From NCBI GenBank assembly GCA_014607495.2, contig CP053156.1, forward strand, positions 11,346,001 to 11,410,000: a stretch of DNA of 64,000 nucleotides, given 5' to 3'. The notes under the pieces were generated by a model, which worked only from the letters and a program-made list of their open reading frames with translations, was not told the origin of the DNA and made no database searches. Within the stretch, counting starts at the first letter, position 1, and each line of letters opens with the position of its first letter. The translations under genes were made by a program, and so were the position numbers. Below, piece by piece: positions 24,153-33,663 of the stretch. The DNA comes from Carposina sasakii. Lineage: Eukaryota; Arthropoda; Insecta; Lepidoptera; Carposinidae.

Positions 24153-24588
24153 TGTCGGAGATCAAGATGTCATATCCTACAGTCGGATCTCCAACGCCAT
24201 CTATTTTCAATCGTTGAAGTTAGAAACGTCAAGTCGACAGCTATCACTGACTTGAGGACAGCTGTCACTTGGGTAAAGACAAGACAGAGTACTGAGAGGG
24301 CGCCACTGTAGATTTACAACGACCACCGGGTCGTTTGAATGGAGCCGGAGGGTATTCTGTCTTGCTGGTTGCGTCTGTCGAGCGAAGCACGGGTGCTAAT
24401 CAGCCTCTGTCTTGTACTTACCACGTTTCTACGTTATCCGCTAGAATCCTAGTAATCTTGTGCGTAGATACAGTGAAAGTGTTTGTGATTCCTAATTAAG
24501 CTTGTTTACTACACGCCGCATTCTTTATTTCGGATTTTGGAAGATGTCGGACACACCTAACGGCACGCCAATCGACCCATCTACGTCA
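24153..24588 (+). repeat. 5' LTR of the gypsy element
   Basis: It matches 28810-29245 over its whole 436 bp by eye. It contains an inverted pair GACAGCT..AGCTGTC. Its last 45 bp include the gag ATG at 24544, unlike the usual layout in which gag begins after the primer-binding site. Confidence 0.9.
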
Positions 24589-26304
24589 TCAGGCGTGGGA
24601 TGCAACCCGGATCACCCACATGAAACACGTGCTTCAAATAGTGACTCGAGCGAAGAAAAATGGCGTCTTCTCTTCGAGCAACAAAATCAAAATTTTCTGG
24701 CGTTGGTGCAAGCAATAAAACTACCTGCATCTTCGGACTCTATTCGCCTTCCTGATTTCGACCCAGAGAAAAGAGACATCGACGCCCGAGCTTGGATAAC
24801 GACCGCGGACATGTGTATCACAGACCGACATCGCCATGGATCTTCTCTGATGATCGCGTTAAACCACGCACTCAAGGGCGAAGCATCATCTTGGCTGTCT
24901 TCAATATCGTTTCCTAATATGACGTGGGCCGATTTTAAGGAGCTTTTCGTAGCAAGGTATGACTGTCCTGAAACTGCTGCTTCCTTTTTCATCAGTATGC
25001 ACGACAAGAAACCGAGAGAAAACGAGTGCCTGGCCTCATACGCCGCTACCCTCATAACATCCTTAATGGCAAGGTGGAATGGACTGACTACAGAACAGAT
25101 AGCAATAGCCACTGTCTTAGCTCATATTTCAAAACAAGAGCCACGTGTTCAGAGGATTGCTATAACGACTGACATCAAGACGCGTAACCATTTACAAAAG
25201 GAACTGAAGGCTGTCTCGTTCCTGAAGAGAAGTTATTCGTCAAGTATTTATCGTGATGGACCCGACCTAAAAAGAAACCGACCTAAAGGATCTGCTGTGA
25301 TCATCAAGTGCTTTAATTGTGGACAACTAGGCCACAAATCTCTTCAATGTCGCAACAAAGCCAATTCGAAGAAGCAAGATGACCGGTCCAAACACAGGTC
25401 CTTTCACGGGGACCATAACTCGACCAACCAACCTACAGGGAGAACCGATCGCATCACCTGCTTCAACTGCCGGGAACAAGGCCACTATGCATCCGACTGC
25501 CCGAAGAGGAAAATCAAGGAGGGGAACAACGGTACCGGCGGCGGCACTGGAACTGATCCAGCTAAGGAAAAGAGAGTAGACGTGTGCATTGTGAATGCGC
25601 CTTCGGGTTCTCTGCGTCACTCTGGTGAGTCATTCCCATTTACTTACGACTCAGGTTCAGAGTGTTCCTTAGTTAAAGAATCGATTGCTTTGAAATTTAG
25701 TGGTAAGCGAATTTATGACAATATTTCTATGACTGGTATAAGACAAACTTCTATAGCCTCGACCATGCAAATTTTAACGACAATTGACATTGACAATATT
25801 AACTTTGAGATACTCCTTCATGTTTTACCTGACCATTGTTTGCGATACAACATTATGATCGGACGTGAAATTCTAGTTATCGGTTTGACTGTACATATGT
25901 CGGTAGATAAAGTACGTATCGAGAAAATTAACATAGTCGAATCATGTGATGTAGTTGCAAATAATGGTATAGACCTTGACTTGGTAGATACTGACGTTAG
26001 TAATGAATACAGACCTAGGTTGATTGAGATTTTAGAACGGTTCAAGCTTAGTTTCATTACCGGTACACCTACTTCTCCTGCTGACACTGAACCTATGCAG
26101 ATACGGCTCGTAGACCCGCACAAGACGGTAAATCGTCGCCCATACAGGCTGACCCCAGATGAACGTCAGATTGTGAGGGGCAAGATCAACGAGCTGCTTA
26201 ATGCTGAGGTAATTAGACCTAGTTCTTCACCGTTCGCAAGCCCGATACTTTTGGTAAAAAAAAAGACGGTTCAGATAGAATGTGTGTCGATTATAGGGAG
26301 TTGA
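24544..26304 (+). CDS. Gypsy gag-protease-RT(5' part) polyprotein, frameshifted
   Basis: The frame is open from 24502; the ATG at 24544 (ATGTCGGACACACC) is the likelier start because the preceding 14 residues are LTR leader. Counted from 24502: capsid-like region up to about residue 260; CCHC knuckles at about 270 (CFNCGQLGHKSLQC) and 320 (CFNCREQGHYASDC); aspartic protease DSG at 383-385; RT fingers near the end (ASPILLVKK). A run of nine A followed by G at about 26255-26264 shifts the frame, and RT continues in the -1 frame in the next ORF. Gag coats the RNA, protease cleaves the polyprotein and RT copies the genome. The frame break probably inactivates RT unless bypassed. Confidence 0.85.
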   Translation: MSDTPNGTPIDPSTSSGVGCNPDHPHETRASNSDSSEEKWRLLFEQQNQNFLALVQAIKLPASSDSIRLPDFDPEKRDIDARAWITTADMCITDRHRHGSSLMIALNHALKGEASSWLSSISFPNMTWADFKELFVARYDCPETAASFFISMHDKKPRENECLASYAATLITSLMARWNGLTTEQIAIATVLAHISKQEPRVQRIAITTDIKTRNHLQKELKAVSFLKRSYSSSIYRDGPDLKRNRPKGSAVIIKCFNCGQLGHKSLQCRNKANSKKQDDRSKHRSFHGDHNSTNQPTGRTDRITCFNCREQGHYASDCPKRKIKEGNNGTGGGTGTDPAKEKRVDVCIVNAPSGSLRHSGESFPFTYDSGSECSLVKESIALKFSGKRIYDNISMTGIRQTSIASTMQILTTIDIDNINFEILLHVLPDHCLRYNIMIGREILVIGLTVHMSVDKVRIEKINIVESCDVVANNGIDLDLVDTDVSNEYRPRLIEILERFKLSFITGTPTSPADTEPMQIRLVDPHKTVNRRPYRLTPDERQIVRGKINELLNAEVIRPSSSPFASPILLVKKKTVQIECVSIIGS

Positions 26305-27530
26305 ACGATAACACCGTTGCTGACCGTTTTCCTTTACCACTCATATCTGAACAAATTGCTAGGTTGCATGGAGGACATTTTTTTACAATTTTAGATTTAG
26401 CATCGGGATTTCACCAGATCCCTATCGAGTCGGAGTCCATAGAGCGCACAGCATTCATGACAACTGAAGGTCAGTATGAGTACCTTACTATGCCCTTCGG
26501 TTTGAAAAATGCTCCTGCAGTGTTTCAACGTGCTCTCATACATGCTCTAGGCGATCTCGTGAACAAGTACGTTGTAGTGTACATGGATGACGTGCTAGTT
26601 GTGGCCAGTAACATCGACGAAGCTTTCGATAGACTAAAGGTAGTATTAGAAGTTCTTTCTGGGAAGGGATTTTCGTTAAATCCTAAAAAGTGCTCATTCC
26701 TGAAAGAAAAAGTAGAGTACCTAGGCTTCGAGGTGCGCCGAGGTCAAATTCGTCTGAATCCACGAAAGATAGTTGCACTTACCGCTTTACCACCGACCGG
26801 CGCTCTTAATAATCAAGGTAGATTTTATGATTTTCATTTTGAATCGGGTGCTGAGTGTTCACTAATAAAAGAAAGCGTTGCATCAAGTTTCAATGGTAAA
26901 AGAATTGCTAAAACTGTCTCTCTAACGGGAATTGGTCAAACCAGTGTATTCAGCACCCAGCAAATACTGTGTAATGTTGAAATTAATGATTATTGTTTAG
27001 AACTTTTATTACATGTTTTACCCGATGTGTATATGCGTAGTGATATTATGCTAGGTCGTGAAATATTGAGTCAAGGCTTCGTTATTAACTTGTCAACAAA
27101 TAATTTTAGCATTTCAAAACAAAATAATTTGACAGTTTTAAATTGTGACGTTTTAACCGATTCTAGTATCAGTAACGACTTTAGTAATGTTGACACAGAT
27201 ATACCCTCTTGTAAAAAGTCAGATCTTTTAACTATTTTAGGTGAATATTCCAGTTATTTTACAACAGGTTTGCCAAAAACTCGTGTAACTACAGGTGAAC
27301 TCGAAATTCGATTAATTGATCCGAAGTATAGAGGTCCTTTTAGGGTATCGGAGGTACTTGAAGGTAATCGTTATGTTCTTAAAGCCCTTAATTCCAATAG
27401 AACCTATAAGTACGCACATGACAGACTTAGGCGAATGCCTGCGAATGACATTACCAATGACATGCTGACATGTGACCGTGATGATAATCTGTGCGAACTT
27501 GACGGGGATGGACCGTCATGTTCAAATTAA
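26280..27530 (+). CDS. Gypsy RT core fused to second protease segment and integrase tail
   Basis: 416 codons in the open frame; the ATG is internal to RT, so this is a continuation rather than a true start. Residues 1-170 hold RT motifs: MCVDYREL, LDLASGFHQI, MPFGLKNAP and the catalytic YMDD at 26580-26591. After LTALPPT (about 26800) the sequence jumps to a second protease-like block with ESG at 26841 (catalytic D replaced by E) followed by ECSLIKE. It then jumps near 27318 to an integrase C-terminal GPY/F-like tail (RGPFRVSEVLEGNRYVLKAL). RNase H and integrase catalytic domains are skipped. This looks like recombination between related elements. Confidence 0.85.
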   Translation: MCVDYRELNDNTVADRFPLPLISEQIARLHGGHFFTILDLASGFHQIPIESESIERTAFMTTEGQYEYLTMPFGLKNAPAVFQRALIHALGDLVNKYVVVYMDDVLVVASNIDEAFDRLKVVLEVLSGKGFSLNPKKCSFLKEKVEYLGFEVRRGQIRLNPRKIVALTALPPTGALNNQGRFYDFHFESGAECSLIKESVASSFNGKRIAKTVSLTGIGQTSVFSTQQILCNVEINDYCLELLLHVLPDVYMRSDIMLGREILSQGFVINLSTNNFSISKQNNLTVLNCDVLTDSSISNDFSNVDTDIPSCKKSDLLTILGEYSSYFTTGLPKTRVTTGELEIRLIDPKYRGPFRVSEVLEGNRYVLKALNSNRTYKYAHDRLRRMPANDITNDMLTCDRDDNLCELDGDGPSCSN

Positions 27531-27760
27531 TGTTGAGTTGACTGATTGAGAGTGGTTTACGGATACCGGATAGAGGTATTCAAGAGTCACTGGATGGAAG
27601 TGACTAGACTGGTATACGGAAGCTGGATGGAAGTTTCTAAGAGTCACTGGATGGAAGTGACTAGACTGGTTTACGGAAGCTGGATGGAAGTTTCCAAGAG
27701 TTGCTAGATTGAGGCAACTAGACTTACTTGACTGACGTTACTCTATATGGATTGTGTATA
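27500..27760 (+). repeat. Stem-loop array 1 (GGATGGA loops), including 57-bp tandem repeats
   Basis: Consecutive hairpins with a 7-nt loop: GACGG/CCGTC (27501-27517), ATACC/GGTAT (loop GGATAGA), AGTCACT/AGTGACT (27585-27605), GGAAGCT/AGTTTCT (27618-27638), AGTCACT/AGTGACT again, GGAAGCT/AGTTTCC, AGTTGCT/GGCAACT (loop AGATTGA) and TATAT/GTATA (loop GGATTGT). Pairs of these form a 57-bp tandem unit starting at 27582, 27639 and 27696. Stems differ but stay paired. Confidence 0.85.
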
Positions 27761-27790
27761 CTGTAGCCTTGTTTTGGAATTATTTACCTT

Positions 27791-28160
27791 GTGTGTGCCA
27801 TGCCGTTTGGTTTAAAGAACGCCAGTTCAGTTTATCAGCGGGCTATAGCAAAAGCTTTAGGTGAATTAGCTCATAGTTATATTGTTTCTTACATTGATGA
27901 CCTGCTGGTATTGTATTCTACAGGAGAGCAGGGGTTGGAACGTCTACGACGTGTCTTAGATGTGTTCATTAAGAATGAAAAACGTAATCAAGTTAAACTA
28001 GATCCTAAATTTTAAGGACCGTATAAAATTTAATTGTTAGATGGTGATAGATACCGACTAAAATCTTTGTCTTCAAATCGAACCTACAAATATTCGCACG
28101 ATCGGGTCCGTAGGGTGCCAGACCATCAAGTTCCTAGTAATTTTGATATCGAAATTAATG
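27791..28160 (+). pseudogene. Second, divergent gypsy RT fragment plus GPY/F tail
   Basis: 27796-28014 encodes RT palm residues (MPFGLKNASSVYQRA, then YIDD for the catalytic box) and stops at KLDPKF. It is followed by an out-of-frame piece resembling the GPY/F tail at 27321 (NRTYKY.HDR.RR.P). The sequence differs from the first RT, so it comes from a related but distinct element. No function expected. Confidence 0.75.
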
Positions 28161-28254
28161 TGACCTCAGAGTCTAAATGAATGAATTTTCATATGCGATG
28201 TACAAGTTACTGACCGGTTTTTTAAATTGTGACTTTGACAAACCCTTGACAGAC

Positions 28255-28490
28255 AGTAGTATGTATTTGTGGCAGAACCGAAGGACCGAGTTTCTGCTGT
28301 AGCCGATGGACAGTGCTACATGTGTGTGTGTGGGAAACCGAAGGACCGTGTTTCCGTAGTAGGTAGCCGATGGACTGTGCTACATGTGTGTGTTGGAAAC
28401 CGAAGGACTGTGTTTCCATAGTAGATAGCCGAAGGACTGGCTATATGACTAACTGTTACTGTAATGTTGACCGAAGGAAAGGTCTGACTG
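28255..28490 (+). repeat. Stem-loop array 2 (GAAGGAC/GATGGAC loops)
   Basis: Hairpins: GCAGAA/TTCTGC (28272-28297), TGTAGC/GCTACA (28298-28320), GGAAAC/GTTTCC (28333-28355), GTAGC/GCTAC (28363-28383), GGAAAC/GTTTCC (28395-28417), ATAGCC/GGCTAT (28425-28444) and GACC/GGTC (28469-28484). Loops all carry CGAAGGAC or CGATGGAC or a close form. Two stem types alternate in a tandem repeat of about 62-65 bp. Confidence 0.85.
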
Positions 28491-28659
28491 ATTTAAACGT
28501 ATGTGCGAGTCTGCTTATCTTTTATTTTTTATGTCTTTACGTAAAGATTTTGGGAACTTGACGGTCGGTGAGCGATTTTTGTGATTTCATGAACTATTGT
28601 AATAAGAAGTCTTTAAATTTAAGTTAAGGCAGAATGGCCGAGCGCAGATACTTCCTTGA

Positions 28660-28809
28660 GTTATCTTGTTCACAGATTCATCGGTTCTACCGAGGACGGG
28701 TAGTCTGTCAAAATGGTCAGAAAGACCGAGCGTGATACATGTTACTTTGCAAAATCCTCTTTCTTTCCAGAAACCCCACGCGAGGACGCGTGAGTTGTCA
28801 AAATGGCCG
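28660..28809 (+). repeat. Further stem-loops before the 3' LTR
   Basis: CTACC/GGTAG with loop GAGGACG (28687-28703) and CACGCG/CGCGTG with loop AGGA (28777-28792), plus GGTC/GACC around AGAAA near 28715-28727. They resemble arrays 1 and 2 in loop composition. The polypurine tract expected directly before an LTR is not evident. Confidence 0.6.
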
Positions 28810-29245
28810 TGTCGGAGATCAAGATGTCATATCCTACAGTCGGATCTCCAACGCCATCTATTTTCAATCGTTGAAGTTAGAAACGTCAAGTCGACAGCTA
28901 TCACTGACTTGAGGACAGCTGTCACTTGGGTAAAGACAAGACAGAGTACTGAGAGGGCGCCACTGTAGATTTACAACGACCACCGGGTCGTTTGAATGGA
29001 GCCGGAGGGTATTCTGTCTTGCTGGTTGCGTCTGTCGAGCGAAGCACGGGTGCTAATCAGCCTCTGTCTTGTACTTACCACGTTTCTACGTTATCCGCTA
29101 GAATCCTAGTAATCTTGTGCGTAGATACAGTGAAAGTGTTTGTGATTCCTAATTAAGCTTGTTTACTACACGCCGCATTCTTTATTTCGGATTTTGGAAG
29201 ATGTCGGACACACCTAACGGCACGCCAATCGACCCATCTACGTCA
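28810..29245 (+). repeat. 3' LTR of the gypsy element
   Basis: Appears identical to 24153-24588, including the first 15 gag codons at its end, then returns to the interrupted host repeat (TATAGATATAG). Confidence 0.9.
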
Positions 29246-30071
29246 TATAGATATAGATAGATTACAAATAAAACTTTATTTTCATGATTTTCTTATGAAA
29301 TAATACGATAAAATCCGACTAATTTCGTCCTTATGTGTTTATATATCGTACTAAAGTACAATACTGAATGGTAGTTTTCAAATAGAAATTACAAATTTAC
29401 TAATACCTTGTAGGTATACAAGGTTTTTCCAGATCTACCAGAGCATGTCTAAGCCCATCTCCAACTTGGAAGCGTGCCCTTAGCGTTAGGACTGGCGCAG
29501 ACGACGTAATTACAAGCACGCTCGCGAGGTGAGCGCCCGCGGTCAGTGATCTCTGCCCGGTGTCTAACCTCATCTTATTCAAACTGCATTAATCTATTGT
29601 GAATTCTGTTTAACAAGATCCAGTCTTTGTTAGTTTTAATAATTAATTCATACTGTTTGTGTACTAACTATAGGTTTGTTTTATCGAGGTATTTTGCGAC
29701 TTCTTTTGGGTACTTAATGAAAATATGATCGCAAGTTAATGTTAGTCCAAAAAACACTACAGCAATTTTTTTAGGATTTAATAGATGAGTGTGGTGCCTG
29801 GATAAATTATCTTGGAACCAATGTTTAAATTTTATATCTGTTAATTAGATTATACAATTTAACTTTATAAATGTATACTTTACGTTAGTTGGTAGGTACA
29901 TGTGTGGCTTACTTAAAACTTTGTTCAGTTTACAATGGACAGATCAGAAAAGAAAAAAAACTAATTTTACAATTTTCGTATTTGCAATGTCATGTTACAC
30001 GATTCTGGTACTTATTTTGTATTCAATTAAGTGAGCTGCTTATTACAAATGGCATATTTTTATGTTTTATA
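29246..30071. other. Intergenic stretch, nothing recognised beyond the host-repeat remainder
   Basis: The first 30 bp complete the repeat split by the gypsy insertion. No gene is recognised in the rest. Confidence 0.45.
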
Positions 30072-30290
30072 CAGGGTGTAACAAAAAGGGTATGTTAAGC
30101 GAAAAGCTATATGAACAGCCCACGGTAGAGAACCTATCCACAAAATTTGAGACCCGAAATCACATGTTTATTTTTCCGGATAGGTAGTATGGAGAATTTT
30201 TAAATATCTCAAGAATTTTCATACAATCTTGAAAAATAAAAATGTGATTTCGCTTGACATACCCTTTTTGTTACACCCTATATATCAATA
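30072..30290. mobile_element. MITE with TACAGGGTGTAACAAAAAGG termini (family M4)
   Basis: Terminal inverted repeats of about 26 bp: TACAGGGTGTAACAAAAAGG at left, CCTTTTTGTTACACCCTATA at right. About 219 bp, no ORF. Decayed copies at 9940-10205, 18405-18495 and 58418-58625. Confidence 0.85.
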
Positions 30291-30405
30291 GTAATATATA
30301 TATCAATGGAAATGATAAAGTATATTAATTTTTTTGCATATCCGTATCTGTGTTGTCTGTCGTGAACAGACTTCGAAAATTAATCTCAAGCATTTTACTG
30401 GAGGG

Positions 30406-30589
30406 GTTAGTAGTCGATTCGAAATTTGTTCGCACGAACGTGCCAATCGACCCCTAAACGAAACTACATTTTACTAGTACATTGATTACAATACATTCGG
30501 ACGAAACGCCTACTAAAATAATAATTATTTTTGAAAGGGGTCGCTTGGCACGATCGTGCGAACGAATTTCGTACGAATCGACTACTAAG
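30406..30589. mobile_element. MITE with TTAGTAGTCGATTCG termini
   Basis: The left arm (TTAGTAGTCGATTCGAAATT, then TTCGCACGAACGTGCCA) is inverted at right (TGGCACGATCGTGCGAACGA, then CGAATCGACTACTAA). Arms of about 48 bp with a few mismatches; about 184 bp in total. Confidence 0.8.
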
Positions 30590-30599
30590 CCTGCTGCAA

Positions 30600-30745
30600 G
30601 CCTAACATGACCTGCGAAACACAATATGATAAACCGATTTATCGACATTTAGCCTGTCAAAATACAATAAATATAGCCGCCGCCATGTTGAATTTTGTAT
30701 AGAGACGATACGATACGATATCTACGATGCGTGGTCATGCTAGGG
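30600..30745 (+). mobile_element. Short repeat with AGCATGACC-like ends, second copy inverted at 63048-63195
   Basis: Shared text includes TTTAGCCTGTCAAAATAC, CATGTTGAATTTTGTATAGA and GCGTGGTCATGCTAG. In the 63-kb copy the ends are AGCATGACC and GGTCATGCT, a terminal inverted repeat. The 30-kb copy abuts the preceding MITE. Confidence 0.65.
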
Positions 30746-31269
30746 GGACAGGAGTTATTATTTTAGGAATTATAAATGATATGTATCCTTTTTATTTATT
30801 TGCTTGATAATAGAACAATTCCGAGTAGTAAACGTACATTATTTTGTGAAAAGTTACCTAATAATTGGCTTATTGTTATCGTTAAAACGGTCAACAAGAG
30901 AAAATTGGAGTTCCTTTTAGGAAAAGAAAACAAAGAAAATATAATCAAAGTTTAGAGCTAACAAATACTAGTGGAAGGTAAAAGTTACTATGTAGGCTAT
31001 GTTTAGTAATAGGTAGGTACTAACCTACCTTATGTTTCCCTTGGATACCTAAGTGTATAGGTATTGTAGGTATGTTTTAGGGGTAAGTAGATACTACATG
31101 TAAAATTAATAGCTACAACAGCAAATTCTAATACCCAGCATATTATTTAGTTTATAGACCGTATAATATCGTTTATCGAAGAAACGTAAAACAATGGTAT
31201 GTAGGTACCTAAGTATCTAATTCTAATTAGGTAGTTTTCTTTTGTATAAAAGAAAACCAAATTTCAGAA

Positions 31270-31560
31270 ACACATCAACGGCCTACCCATTCCATGTTCA
31301 ATTTAATATTATCCGTTAGGATATGGTTGATCGTTTCATCTTTAAACATTGTGCTGAGGGATTCAGCTTTGTTTGCCGAGATTTGGCTAGTGTATAGCTA
31401 TCGGGATGAAAAATAACGTTGCCAATATGTAATTTAGAAAAGAGATGGTAAAATTCGTCATCCGAGTAATTGTCCCGGTGGCTCAGTGGTGAGAGCGCTG
31501 GCACGCGGAATGCAGAGGTCGTGGGTTCTATTCCCACCCGGGTGAGGAATTTTTTCCATT
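31270..31560 (+). mobile_element. tRNA-headed retroposon T1, copy with A and B boxes
   Basis: 31472-31545 folds like a tRNA: TGGCTCAGTGGTGAGAGC gives the A box, GTGGGTTCTATTCCCAC the B box, and CGCGGAA a possible anticodon loop. A conserved non-tRNA body of about 170 bp (CTAGTGTATAGCTATCGGGA) lies before it. An inverted copy is at 56940-57230. Because body and tRNA-like part move together this is a retroposon, not a tRNA gene. Confidence 0.7.
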
Positions 31561-33663
31561 TCTTTATTAATAATTTTATAACATTTCATGTTTGTTCTAA
31601 AGTTGAAAATTAACAATATGTTTTTTTTTTTTGTTTTCTTTATCTATTAATAAGATTTGCAGAAACAAAGTTTTTATGAGAAACTAAATAGATTTTAAAT
31701 CTTACCGTTTCTTAACCTACATTTTGTTACCTCGGTAACAATTCGGTATATTATCATGGACTACCTATATTCTTGATATTCCATCACAATTTCCCTGTAC
31801 GACCCTGCCGGCTATGCAGTGCCCAAAGATAATGTAGACATGGAATGGACTAAAACGTTTTTCACAAGGGAGCTTAGAATAATGTGACATCCTTGGGCAA
31901 TGCATCGACGTTCTTTGGCGCAACTTCCTACCAATAGCATAGAGGAATAAGATGTCATAGAGTGCTAATGCCCTACTAACTGCGTCGATGCGAGATACCA
32001 AATCCCTGGTCGATGCCACAAACTAAGTAGAGATGCGTGCGATGCACCTTCCGGTACCTCACAGTTCTAGTCCTTGACCTAGATAGGCACTAAGGTATAT
32101 CTTGTAACTGTCGTTAATTATAGGGTAGGTAAGTTGTACCTAGGTATAACTTTTTAGTGTAAATATTGCTTTTTTTTCGTAAAAATTTATTTACTCTACA
32201 TCTTTGACATTTCTAGATCCCGTGAGAGATATCCTTAAATTTCCGATGAAAACAAAGAATCCACGGAATATAGTTCGTGAGAAGAGGCGAATGGAAATTT
32301 ACATCCTAATTTCCCTAGCGGTTTGGGTCTTTACTCGTCAGCTATAGAAAATATGATCCATGGAAAGAACCTCAAAAATATTTTTGTGATGTATGATGTT
32401 TAAAGGCACCTTAGTAGTACCTTATATTTATTTAAAAGTTGTAAGCATGTTGTAAGTACCTATTTAGTACATTTTAGTACTTTGGCGCGCACTTTGCTCA
32501 ACATACTTGAGTAGATAGGTACGTATAGATTACCCCCTATTAGGTAGCTATAGCTGACGGCCTATATTCGTAAGGCCCTTACGATAAGGGTAGTAGATAT
32601 ACATTAACATATAGATAGGTACTTTTGCTTAGTGGTGAAATAGTTTTTTTCTTACGGTATTTTTCAAGAAAATTCGCTATTTTAAAATAACCCTCCTTTC
32701 GGCGCAGGCGGATAAATAGCTAAAAGTAAAGTAATATTATTTAAATTTTGTGAAAAAAATGCAGCTTACATAATTACACTAAGTAGTTTTTACTTTTAGT
32801 TATACCTATATCTACCTAAACTGCAAAAAAAATCCCATCAACTACTTTCTTACCTGCAACAGCCATTACAGCAACATCTGCCAGACTCGTAAAAACATTA
32901 CAAGCCAGCATAAAACCGAAACAGAAGTGCATTCAGCATTTCTAGAATCCACTAATTGCGTCGAAAACTGAACCAAAGCTTGATTGCCGGGCCCGTCGCG
33001 TCGCGCACTCTAGACGCGATTTCGTCACCTGTTCAAAATAATTAGGCAAAAAAAATTGTAGTAAAACAAAAATCTCAGTGCCGTAGTGAACAGCAAGCCT
33101 TCTGTGTAATGCACTCGACTTAACTCGAATATTTCGTGCAAAATTTTACTGGTTACAGGGACGTTGGTAGTTTTGCACTGCATAAAAGTTTATAAGTAGG
33201 TATCGTATAGGTTGGTAATCAATAAAATTCTGTATTAGTGCGATAGGAACAAGGAAGATTTAATTTTGGCCTATTCATTCAATTCAGGAAAACTATACCT
33301 GCCTGTCCCCTCCTTAGAGAGTAGGTAGGTGGAAGCATGCAGGTAGACCAGGTACATTTTTTGGTGCTGTCTCCGAATAAATGGCATGTCTAAAATTTAC
33401 GAAGGACGAATTCGCGGTCGTTTGCTATGTTTAAGTACCTAATAGATTACTTAGTTAAGACCCGGCAGTCAAATAAAAATCCCACGGTTGCTCCGCCCAC
33501 ATACCCCGCCACCCGCAACACAAAGTTCTTACGCGTAAAATCTGTGAAGTTATAATTCAAAATTCGCGCGCTTTCGAGCAGGCGGGTCAATGCCAGGTCA
33601 AGCGCAGAGAACATAAAAACCACGGAGTCATATAAGTAATTTATTTCAAAGTAGTGTTGGTTA
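31561..33663. other. Intergenic stretch, nothing recognised
   Basis: AT-rich, with GC-richer patches near 32950-33020 and 33480-33600. No coding similarity. Confidence 0.45.

Larger units (their letters stand above)
24153..29245 (+). mobile_element. Ty3/gypsy LTR retrotransposon, mosaic and defective
   Basis: 436-bp direct repeats at 24153-24588 and 28810-29245 start TGTCGG and end TACGTCA (TG..CA), flanked by TATA on both sides (probable 4-bp target duplication). The interior runs gag with two zinc knuckles, protease, RT, then a second protease-like segment, an integrase C-terminal GPY/F-like tail, a stem-loop array, a second RT fragment, a second GPY/F tail and a second stem-loop array. 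RNase H and the integrase core are missing. The LTRs look identical by eye, so insertion was recent although the element cannot encode its own full machinery. No convincing primer-binding site or polypurine tract was found. Confidence 0.9.

Noticed and set aside
24687..25112. Minus-strand 141-codon ORF inside gag
   Set aside because: Antisense shadow of gag, with no family resemblance.
28222..28419. 65-codon minus ORF with THTCSTVHRL repeats
   Set aside because: Peptide repeats arise from the stem-loop tandem array, not from a coding gene.
31472..31545. Functional tRNA gene
   Set aside because: Acceptor and anticodon stems are imperfect and the segment is embedded in a dispersed body repeated elsewhere, so a retroposon head is the better explanation.
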